Assembly (NCBI GenBank): GCA_015847255.1
Contig: JADLZK010008231.1
Coordinates: 62,001 to 126,000 of the forward strand
Source of the DNA: Hyparrhenia diplandra
Lineage: Eukaryota > Streptophyta > Magnoliopsida > Poales > Poaceae
Length of the DNA: 64,000 nt
Reading direction: 5' to 3'
Shown: piece by piece, positions 47,885-56,689 of the stretch
Position numbering within the stretch: the first letter of the stretch is position 1
Layout: each line of letters starts with the position of its first letter
Notes under the pieces: model-generated
Told to the model about the DNA's origin: nothing
Databases searched by the model: none
Seen by the model: the letters and a program-made list of their open reading frames with translations, nothing else
Program-made: the position numbers and the translations under genes

Positions 47885-48130
47885 TCCTATACTACCTCTG
47901 CCTCAATAAACTGCAATTCTAGTAAGTAAAACCATCTTAACTTTGATCAAAATATAAAAATATTAATATTATTGTTACCAAGTCAAAAACCACTAAATTC
48001 ATCATGGAACATACTTTATTAATAAATTTATTTGGTGTCATAAATGTAGGTACATTTTTTCTATAAACTTGGTCAAACTTATAGTTTGACTTTTTGACAA
48101 ATCTATAATTTCATTCTTTTAGGACCAGAG
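47885..48130. mobile_element. Stowaway MITE relic in kinase intron (copy 2)
   Basis: Begins near CTACCTCTGCCTCAATAAAC and includes CTTGGTCAAACTTATAGTTT and TTTTTGACAAATC, typical of Stowaway elements of grasses (ancestral start CTCCCTCCG). Terminal repeats are degenerate. Copy 1 holds a more eroded version. Confidence 0.6.
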
Positions 48131-48337
48131 TTAGTAAATTTTTAGAAGTTTTCTTGCTCCTATTAATCAAATATAAAATCACTTATTTGGTGACTCAGAT
48201 AAACCAATTATAAATCCATTTTAAAATTAATGACAATTATTATACCTATGAAAAAAACAATTTATTTAATTGAACTTGCATGCCCTGAACAACAAAAGTT
48301 TGAGAATAAAGGAAACTAAATACTATTTCATTCTTTT

Positions 48338-48388
48338 TTTTTTGAAGTGTCAACGGGGGGGGGGGAGGCGTTCCCCACCTGAATTAAA
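48338..48388 (-). mobile_element. Very short LINE 3' tail insertion
   Basis: A T run, then about 45 bases with a run of G. Flanked by the direct repeat TTCATTCTTTT (left 48327, right 48389). The matching place in copy 1 (about 2246) has a single TTCATTCTTATTC, the empty site. This is a severely 5'-truncated minus-strand LINE copy inserted after the duplication. Confidence 0.65.
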
Positions 48389-48996
48389 TTCATTCTTTTT
48401 CAACAGCCACCAAGTGCACATTTTTTTTTAATGGTGTTACATGATTTTACTAGCTTCATTGTACATTCTGAAAATTTAAGAACGTGACCCCAATCACTTA
48501 TCGGATTGGATATGTTTCAAAAGAATTGTCATTAATACTATTGAAATTTGAAGGGAAACCGATTTATATTGAGTTGGGAGAATCTGGAACATCCCAAACA
48601 AGGATATAGTTTCCGTCGCTGAGTTCATGTTGAGTCAAAGCATATGCATAGTCTGCACTCAATATTTCAAGATTACCTTGGTTGAAATGGTAGGTACTTA
48701 GAAGGTGGAGGCACAGGTGGAATAAATCATCAAAGCATACATCATTGTCGTACCTACAAGTGAAGAAGTGCCTCGAGTTGGTGGTAAGCTGCCAGGAAAT
48801 AAACCCGGTAAACAGACCATTTATATGGGACGTAGTCCGTGAGCTCAACGAACTAGGTAGCTGGGATTGTCAAATTACAGAATCTTTGTTAGAGAAGGTA
48901 AGCTCATATGCTTATAATATATCTTCTTATATCTTCTTAATACATGATGTACGGTATATATACACAACCAGAATTCATGATTTCTCCTAGTGAGGC

Positions 48997-49334
48997 TGTT
49001 ATGAGCGCAGTTGGGGCTGGAATCGTGAGGAGGAAGAGTGAGGCGCTGAGAGCTGGTGTGCTACAGTACCACGCTGCTATAGCGCCGCGGTACTGTTCGC
49101 GTGGAGAGAGAGTGGCAGGAGAGCTAACGGCGGCTAGGGATTGGGGCGCTAGGAACCCCGTCCGCGGGGTTATGCCCATGGCCGGCAAGTGGGAAGGGAT
49201 TTCCTTCTAATCTCTTGCTTGATTTAAGATCGATACATCTCTCTCGTTATATAGAGAGGTTTGACTTGGCCCCTAAACAGGACACTAATAACCCAAATGG
49301 GCTAGGTCCCAATAGGCCCTTGACTCCTCTAACA
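48997..49334 (-). mobile_element. Solo LTR of a Copia-like element
   Basis: The 338-base block has ends TGTTATGAGC and CCTCTAACA, flanked on both sides by GAGGC (48992-48996 and 49335-49339), a perfect 5-base target duplication. On the minus strand it reads TGTTAGAGGAG... to CTCATAACA with a promoter-like CTCTATATAACGAGAG. Absent from copy 1. Confidence 0.85.
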
Positions 49335-49339
49335 GAGGC

Positions 49340-49490
49340 AGACTTCTAGTGTTTTGGTATTCAAAATTTAGTATAAACTTTATCTACTAAATGTCTCATA
49401 GTGATATTCCCATGTACTATGACTAGTGGTAGTGTTTTATTACTAACTAAAAACACTAGGAGAAGTCCACCATTTTGGCGGTGATAAGTT
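49340..49490. mobile_element. MITE-like insertion hosting the solo LTR
   Basis: ACTTCTAGTGTTTTGGTA on the left and AAAACACTAGGAGAAGT on the right form imperfect inverted ends. Together with 48965-48996 it is missing from copy 1, where TATATATAACTTATCTGTG is continuous. The family is not recognised. Confidence 0.4.
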
Positions 49491-49571
49491 ATCAGTGTGT
49501 TTGAAAAAAGAAGCAAATAATCTACAAGTAGACGCATATTAAATTTGCATCTACAAGTCACAATAATGCAG

Positions 49572-50075
49572 CTGTCTTTTCACTCACAGATAATCTCCAG
49601 CTCGGATGACATGCTTGGCATCGAGCCGCTTGAATTGTATTTTCCTCTTGCCCATGAGAAGCAGGTATCATGCTCAATTGAGCTGACAAACGATACAAAT
49701 TATTACATGGGCTTTAGGATTGCAACCACAAGTCTACTCCCGTTCTCCATACAGCCAGACAAAGGCATTGTTGCACCAGGATCAATGTGTCGAACCACTA
49801 TTATACTGCTAGCACAGGAGATGGCATGGCTAAAGAATCACCGTGAGGGGTTCATTGTGCAGAGCACCAGAGTTGATGGAAGTCTTACAGCTGTGGATAT
49901 AACTGTCGATACGTTCAATGACACGGGGGGTTATTCTCAGAAAAAAAATGATGATGGAGATAAAGTGGTCGACGAGGTGAATTTAATGGTTATTTTCTAC
50001 ACGCTACATGAGGAGCACCAAAAACATCAGGAAAATTTAAGTGCTGAGGTGGGATCACTAGTAACATCGTCTCAG
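49572..50075 (+). pseudogene. MSP-domain exon of kinase-MSP copy 2, open throughout
   Basis: 168 codons from LSFHSQIISSSDDMLGIEPL to GSLVTSSQ, after acceptor AATGCAG and before donor GTAAGC. The full MSP fold region is present (CSIELTNDTNYYMGFRI, FSIQPDKGIVAPGSMCRTTI, STRVDGSLTAVDI), and unlike copy 1 the tail SQKKNDDGDKVVDEVNLMVIF is in frame. Because the last codon CAG is complete, the junction is phase 0. It is called a pseudogene only because the kinase exons before it are broken; the exon itself is intact. Confidence 0.8.
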
Positions 50076-50596
50076 GTAAGCATGCTTTGATTTTAAATTA
50101 TTTGAGAAAAAATTTAGAGCAGTCTGATTTTTTTCTGATTACAAGAAATGACCAGACCCATCTCGAAATCATTGGTGGAGCAAAAACCAATGGCAAACGT
50201 AACCAACAGTATAATTTTTTAGAACATATGAGCTTGGTTTTTACTGTTGTTAAAAATTAAAAAAAACATAAGGGATTTGCTACTCTTAATAACATATGCA
50301 GAAGAGACAATAATCTTGTCGAGGCATCCGGTCATTCTGCATTGGTAGTAGTAAAAATCTGTAGCGACGTAGTATTATATCAATAATAGAAAATAAATTG
50401 AAGCAATGATAAAAGACAATAATGGAAACAGTGTACTTGTATAATATAATAGATTAATAGCCCATGTATGTTGCAAACGGATTCGTTGTGTAGGGGGCTT
50501 ACAAAGTAATTTTCAAGTTGAGGGCTGAGTGATACAATCATGCAACTTCAGGGACTAGTGGTGCGATTATCTTAAAAATACATTAAAATTTTGCAG

Positions 50597-51528
50597 TGGT
50601 GCGAGGACAAGGGAATTGAACCATATAGCAGATCTAAAAGTGATGGTTCTCCTCTTGAGGTTGGCGGCAACAGAGTAGCAATTGAAGCATTAGTTCGCAA
50701 TCTCTCTAGCAGTTCATTAGATGAACGGAAATCTGCTGCAGCCGAAATAAGATGTTTGGCCAAGGAAAGTACAGATAATCGTATACTTCTAGCAGAATCT
50801 AGTGCTATACCAGCTCTAGTGAAACTTCTGTTGTCGAAGGACCTGAAAACCCAAGAGTATGCAGTTACAGCTCTTCTGAACCTCTCCATATATGATCAGA
50901 ACAAGGAACTGATAGTGGTTGCGGGTGCCATTGTCCCAATCATACGAGTGCTCAGGATGGGTAGCATGGAAGCAAGAGAAAATGCAGCAGCAGCTATTTT
51001 CAGTTTGTCACTAACCGATGATAACAAGTTAATAATAGGAAACACCCCGGGGGCTATTGAAGCATTGGTAGAGTTGTTGCAGAGTGGTAGCTCAAGGGGT
51101 AAAAAGGATGCAGCAACAGCACTGTTCTATCTCTGCATATACCAAGCCAACAAGGTCAGGGCTGTTCGAGCAGGGATTCTGGTACCACTTATTCGGATGC
51201 TGCGGGATTCATCCAGAAATGGAGCTATTGACGAAGCACTGACAATCTTGTCAGTTCTTGTGAACCAACCTGAGTGTAAAACTGCTATATCCAAGGCTCA
51301 CGCCATACCCCCTTGATAGATTTGCTACGGTCAGGCCAGGCCCGTAACAAGGAGAATGCTGCTGCTATTTTACTTGCACTTTGCAAGAGAGACGTCGAGA
51401 ACCTTGCATGTATAGGGAGGCTGGGTGCTCAGATACCACTAACTGAGCTGGCGAAGACCGGCACAGACCGAGCTAAGCGGAAGGCAACTTCAATCCTGGA
51501 GCATCTCAGTAATTTGAAGGTGCTCTAA
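50597..51528 (+). pseudogene. ARM-repeat half of an SPL11/PUB13-type U-box E3 ligase, frameshifted
   Basis: Starts WCEDKGIEPYSRSKSDGSPL, the sequence that directly follows the U-box in SPL11/PUB12/PUB13 proteins, then ARM repeats (NRVAIEALVRNLSSSSLDERKSA, AIPALVKLLLSKDLKTQEYA, GAIVPIIRVLRMGSMEARENA and so on). In plants this class ubiquitinates immune receptors or cell-death regulators. The U-box and N-terminal region are absent; the MSP exon of copy 2 lies upstream instead. One C is missing from the C run at about 51308-51312, so a stop appears at 51314; the rest (LIDLLRSGQARNKENAA... LEHLSNLKVL) is open in the next frame to 51528. The acceptor TTTTGCAG precedes a phase-0 start, matching the MSP donor phase. 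Confidence 0.85.
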
Positions 51529-51729
51529 TCCCACTGTCCACTGCACACCAGTTTGTGCCTGCGCGTGTGTTTTCAACTTTTCATACGGGAGAATTGTAAC
51601 ATCATCTGTCATTGAGTGTGAATTTAGTGGATTGGTGATTAGTTTGTTTCAGTCAGGACCAAATGCTTGTTTATCAAATCACGCCATAAATTGGTTGGCG
51701 CCCCTGAATCTGAGATGTTCTGTTGCTCA

Positions 51730-51733
<4 letters not shown>

Positions 51734-51766
<33 letters not shown>

Positions 51767-51841
51767 GGCAGGAGCTCTACCTTTCAATTAAGAGGGAAAG
51801 AGAGTTTAACATGTACAAACAAAAGCCAGGGTAAACATGCC
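51734..51841 (-). mobile_element. LINE 3' tail in the 3' flank of the ARM-repeat sequence
   Basis: A run of 23 or more A, then ACTGGCAGGAGCTCTACC and about 70 bases. Flanked by the direct repeat CTGTTGCTCATGTC (51720-51733 and 51842-51855). The body resembles the end region of grass LINEs on the minus strand, though the homopolymer is A on the plus strand, so orientation is uncertain. Confidence 0.55.
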
Positions 51842-51855
51842 CTGTTGCTCATGTC

Positions 51856-52640
51856 TGCATGTAGTTTCATTTGAGCTTTTAAGCTCATAGTGTGCAATTA
51901 CCTCGGTCGCTATCCAAATCTCTACTTAGGACTTCTTTTTCTTCAAGATATCAACCTGACATAAACCTGATACCCTCTGCACTTCATGTCCTGGGCTGCC
52001 TTTTTGAAGTTTTGGAGAGCTTGAGTGCAGCCACCATCTTTACCTTCAGCATTAATTTGTTGGGACCAAAATGCTCTCCCATGGACATGATTAACAAGGC
52101 AGCCAGATAATTAATAAAGTGTTTGACATGTGTCGAATATTTATTTGTACTAATGGGTTTACATACTTGTGTTGTAATTAGCAGTATAGAGTTATGTGAG
52201 CTATGTGTCGGCTAAAAAGGGTGAATGGCCCGATCACGAAAAGCTACGTGTCAGCTCTTGTAATCCGCCCCTCAATACAAAGAGGGACTGCAGTTGTAAT
52301 CAATCACTTGTGATAGGCAACACATAGTGAAATGTGAAGATGTGGACTGATCATAAATCAGCTGGTTGGGTTCCTTGTGATGGAACCTGCTCACTAGGGT
52401 TAAAATACTCGACTTGGCACTCGTACTCACATTTTCCTGGATTTATTCCAAAATTTTTCGGCGCTATACATTAAGTGGTAGGCGACGTCCTCGTCGTCAG
52501 CGAGGTGTCTAGTGACTTCGTGAACTTCAAGATATGTTGGCTCAGTCCTTCGAAAGTGCTCATAGAGGTAGGGTTTGCGTACGTGGGTTGACGGTGCATG
52601 TGTGTTGGACGTCTGCATTGTATGGTGTAATCTTAAAAAA
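51856..52640. other. Intergenic DNA ending in a retroposon 3' fragment
   Basis: 51856-52120 has no recognised feature. About 52420-52640 (TTCGGCGCTATACATTAAGT, GTGACTTCGTGAACTTCAAG, then a short A run at 52633) resembles the 3' end of a dispersed grass retroposon on the plus strand. Its 5' limit and target duplication were not found. Confidence 0.35.
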
Positions 52641-53085
52641 ATGAGTGAAATATGAAGATCATATAAAATTTGTGAGATGAAATACAAAATTCAATTAACC
52701 AAAATGTATACTATCCAATCCCACCAATTATCAGCACTCGGCAAAATAAAGTACTCTCCTACATTTTTTTTAGCAAAAGTATTCTAGTACATTTGTGCGC
52801 AGTCCGATTTACGAGGCACAATGCCTTGAGCCCGCTACCACTGCCGTGGGCCAAATCAGTAGGGCCAAGGCCCACTACTAGACAGCTGCCCGCGCTTGCG
52901 GATGAGAGTTGATGGCACCGATGCCAAAAAAAAAAAAAAAAGTTGATGGCACCGAGGCGACCGACGACCCGGCGACGACGTCGATCTCCCTCCTGGCGGC
53001 CATTACTAGCTTGTTTTCCTGAACTTACCACATATCCTTCCCGACTCTCACCTTGTTGGTCAGTAACTGATGATCACTCCCCAGG
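52641..53085. repeat. Duplicated segment C of the kinase unit (first copy)
   Basis: Homologous to 59731-60420 (GTGAAATATGAAG, CAATTATCAGCACT, ACTACCACTGCCGTGGGCCAAA). In the second copy a Stowaway element interrupts it. A 16-A run sits at about 52926-52941. Confidence 0.8.
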
Positions 53086-53234
53086 TATCCCCTTTCCCTA
53101 TCTGTTCCCATCGTCTGCGTCGTCTCTTTCCAAAACTCCCAAACACCATGCGATGTTGATCTCAACATGGAGTCACGGAAACCATAATTTTGCCTTTCCA
53201 TTGCTAATTCCTTGCGTGCTTCAGTGTGCGGAAC

Positions 53235-54330
53235 TCTTTTTTGAGATCACGCCGAAGCGCGTATTTCATTAAGAAGAAAGAGTTTGACAAACATACACTT
53301 GGTAATGTCATGATTACCGGGGAACACACCTAGACTCTTTGGATCCAACTAAAACTGATTACATATGAGAACAAATTTGCGACAGAGAAACAACAGACAT
53401 AAGACAAACTGGGTAGAAGCAAGGCCCAATCAGGCACCCTCCTCCTCTAGTCCCGCCAAATTCAGGTTCATGGCAGAGACATCAAACCCACCCTTAAGCA
53501 AAGTATTCAGCGCCGCTTCTTCCGACATATCACCTCGAAAGCTACATTGAACCGTACCCGGTGAGGATCCGGCGTCTCGTCATTGTACCCCAATCTTCTT
53601 GAGGAGTACTCTCTCGAGCTGCAAGGTCATGTTAGCCCCCTTGGCTCAGCGAAGAATACGGACGCTCGCGAGGGAGAATTCTTTGTGGCGACTTGGCACA
53701 CCTTAGCCTAGGCCCGACTTGATCGGCGGGGTGACCATGGGCAGACATATTTCAGCCTCAATCTGCCTCTGCATAGCACCCGGGGTGATCACACCTGGCT
53801 CCTCTGGCTGCCTCACTAGAGGAGTTGCGATCGGCAGACAGACATCCGCTTGCGGTCCCGGTCTGCACCGATCGGCCGACATCGGCCTCACCACCAGAGG
53901 ATGGGATACCCCCGGGTGGAGCAGCAGCAGTGGTGGTAGCGTCCCTCGAAGACGGTGGTGGCAAAGAACGTCGTCGGTAGGCTGCCGGGTCGGCCGGTGG
54001 GCCACCTCTCCGGCCACCTCTGATACTTCCGTATCAGCGAAGCAGAGCTGGGTCGCACGAAGTGGCGAAGAGGAGGCCACCAGCACTTCCTGGGCCTCGA
54101 GAGAGGTAGGCGGTGCAGTAGGCGAACGCACAGCGAGGGAGGCCGCGAACTCATCAAGCATCGGATCATCCCAAACGGGAGGCTCCACACCCTCGCCCGT
54201 CCCTAGCGCAAGCGGATCTGCAGAGGTGGTGACGTAGGTGGAGACATCGGTGTCGATGTCGAGGTCCGGGTACAACTCTTGATAATAATTTAGGTTGGTT
54301 GATGCGGACACGCAGAAATAATTACGCCCT
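53235..54330 (-). mobile_element. Truncated LINE on the minus strand
   Basis: A T run at 53237 marks the poly(A) tail, preceded on the minus strand by TTAATGAAATACGCGCTTCG and GGCGTGATCTC, a LINE end common in grasses. Upstream on the minus strand lies an open frame (54311-53703, 202 codons, acidic then Pro-rich, DDPMLDEFAASLAV...), and then MSEEAALNTLLKGGF near 53535, perhaps remnants of its coding part. No reverse transcriptase is seen, so the copy is truncated or internally deleted. Target duplication not found. Confidence 0.55.
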
Positions 54331-54527
54331 TAACCTAATTTTTTTTTGCCCTACAAATGCAAATCAAGCATTTCATTCTGAAATCTTCTAGCAGTAGGTT
54401 AATATTTCTCGTGCCGTGATGCAAATCATGTTCTTCTGCCTTCCTGTTGAGACGATGTGGTTAGCATGTAGTTATGGCTTGCAGAATCATCGTCAACAGG
54501 GAATTGACCAGTACTGAATTTAAAGAG

Positions 54528-56229
54528 TATATTGGATGTGGAGAACCGGCTCGGCCAGCGCGTCCACGGTAGCAAAATTTTTTTTTGACCGTCCTGATCT
54601 CCGTGGATGGCTGCTGGCGCGCTGACTCTGCTCTGGTAAGGAAGTCTAGCCGGTCAAGCGTCGTACCTGAACGTAGCTTCGGTTGTCTGTCCTGCATTGG
54701 CCGAGTTCGCGCGTTGTCGATCTGTGGTTGGTGCGTTTGGGCTGGGCCCGTCGATGGTGTGAGCCGTTTCCCCGGCCGCCGTGGAGGGAGCGACGTGTGC
54801 GTGCACCCTGTCGCTGGAAAAGTTCCCCATTCCCTGGTTGGCGAGGGCGCGTCGGGCCCGGGTGCAGTGACCATTGGGGCGCGGCATGCGTCGGCTTGCG
54901 TCCTACGGTGCGGTGGCGACGTGCGCTAGCCTGCGCTGCTTCCTGCTCTTCGGGGTCGCTGTCGTCTCCGGATTGGTTGAGCCCGGTGGGCTCCGGTTCA
55001 AGTCGCGTGGCCGCATGGATGGAAGGGTGGGGTCCGGCCGGTTGTGTTCACAGCTCGGGTCCATCGATCAGTGTCTCGAATCTGGTCCCGTGCTATGACC
55101 CTTCGGTGGCCTCGTAGCCGTCGTCATAAATAGGCTCCACTCTGTTCTGTCCGTTCCTTCCCTGCCGTCGTTCCTTTCGTCGTCTGGGTGAGGTGAGTGC
55201 CTCCGCTTCCTTTCAGCGCCGTTGCCGCCGCCGTTTCAACCTGGCCCTGCTGACTCTCGTGTTCTGCCGCGGCGCGCCGCCGTGCGGCCAAGTCTTGCAG
55301 GTTGCTGCGCTGTTCTCGCTTCAGATCTGTGGCGGCGATGGCTCCAGTCTTCGAGGCCCGTGCTCGGCGGCGACGGCTGCCTCTTCACCGTGTAGGGGTA
55401 CCTCGTCCTCGTCTGTCGGCGCCGCGAGCTTCGAGGAGTGCCCGCGTAGGGTATGTATTCGATTGGGGAGTTTGGAGTTAGCGGTCGCTGTTGTTAGCTC
55501 ATCCTGACAGACTGTCTGTGTTTTCTTTGGGTGGTGTTTTGCCTCGTTTGTTCGGTGCTCTGCGTCGTTTGTCGTGGCTTCTCTGCATTTTTTCTTTTTT
55601 CCACCCTGCGTCCGGTACAGGGTCCGAGGATGTTTGTGGTCGGTGTATCTACCTGTCCCTGCTGCAGTCGGTCGCGGAATGTGATCTGCCGTATGCTTCA
55701 GTCGTATTTCAGAGGACGCGCGATGGTGCTCCTAAGTAGAGGTCCCTTGCTTTGCGCCGCTGCTGTGTTCCGTAGCTTTTTCTCCTGGTCATCTCCGGGT
55801 GAAAGCATCCTCCCCATAAAATTATGCAATGTAACAACATAATTCACGGTATGTTCTAACTTCCGGCCATTACCCCGAGCGCCGTTATAAATTAGCTATG
55901 AACTTGAATATTTGCCTTTTTTTTTTTTGAAGAAACTGGAGAGGCTGGGAGCCCCTACAGGAATTTATTAGAAAAGGTCACTGAGAACCACAGTTGCGAA
56001 AGTTACATAACAATTTAAATATTTGCCTTGTGTTGTTTCCAATTCTCTGTACCTGCCAAAGAAACAAGCAGGATTTATATTAATAGTCAAGACGCATGAA
56101 TAAAATTAGATGCCTAACTCTGTTAGTCGCTGTCATGATTACACATGTTTCTCATTGTCTCTTATATTTCAATCATCGACAAAGCAGCGGCCAAAGCCCC
56201 GCGCGCATGGGCGCGCGCCAAACACTGTT
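54528..56229. other. 1.7 kb insertion in segment D with promoter-like DNA
   Basis: Missing from the other D copies. It is GC-rich from 54540 to 55800, has CATAAATAGG at 55125-55134 followed by a pyrimidine-rich leader-like tract, and ends in a GC hairpin GCGCGCATGGGCGCGC near 56200. No known domain is visible in its frames. It may be a captured gene fragment or a Helitron-like insertion; neither is proven. Confidence 0.4.
55918..56017 (-). mobile_element. Short LINE 3' tail
   Basis: A T run then GAAGAAACTGGAGAGGCTGG and about 80 bases. Flanked by the direct repeat AATATTTGCCT (55907-55917 and 56018-56028). Minus-strand, heavily 5'-truncated LINE nested in the 1.7 kb insertion. Confidence 0.7.
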
Positions 56230-56689
56230 TGTGATTATAGCATATGTTCCCTTCCCTTTTTTTTTCTCTACTGGTCCAGAGATGAGTTGAGATGAGATGA
56301 GGGCCATGCCTTCAGTTGCTTTATATTTTTCTTACATGTTGCTTGCATTGTGAATTACGAAATCACTTTCAGTGGCCCATCATGCCTCAGACCTTCGACA
56401 TCACATATTTCAGTTTCAGATTTTGCTCCAGAACTAAGAGATCTTGCTTCAGTCTTATTTGTATCTCTGAAGAATTCTCACATAGTTCCTAGTTCCAAGA
56501 ATTGCTATAATTTTTTTCTTCAGTTAGTGCAGAGATGTTTGGTTCGATACCTTCTAGGCCGCCTCAAGAAGCCCACCATGCATGATGCATCGACCTCCAG
56601 TCCTCCACACAAGACCTCTTCCTCTGTTGCGTCTTCGGACGTCACGTTTGGTCAAGGTTTCTGCATCCTGTTGGTCTCAGGGCACTTGT

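Larger units (their letters stand above)
46226..48897 (+). pseudogene. Protein kinase part of kinase-MSP copy 2, broken by frameshifts
   Basis: Exons: 46226-46406 (glycine loop IGEGGSGEVYK), 46518-46777 (VIAVKK, FLREVDSMIKVRH), 47152-47371 (HMDLKPSNILL, ITDFGVSR), 47484-47606 (SDIYSLGVIMIELVTG) and 48694-48897 (QVKKCLELVVSCQEINPVNRPFIW). Non-RD (HMD) like copy 1. An extra T near 46335 shifts exon 1 before the glycine loop. An extra A near 46631 shifts exon 2. One base is missing near 47496 in the APEY region of exon 4. Splice borders are otherwise kept. Followed by an MSP exon and then an ARM-repeat exon. The rest of the reading and the intron MITE match copy 1. Confidence 0.8.

Noticed and set aside
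48980..49471. CACTA transposon suggested by TTCTCCTAGTG and CACTAGGAGAA
   Set aside because: The inverted motif has CACTA pointing inward, opposite to CACTA elements. A solo LTR with its own target duplication explains most of the block.
53719..54237. 172-codon plus-strand frame
   Set aside because: Antisense to the LINE-like minus-strand frame and without recognisable domains.
56185..56229. Helitron 3' end at the GC hairpin
   Set aside because: No CTRR follows the hairpin at the expected distance and no TC start was found at the left end, so only an unclassified insertion is reported.
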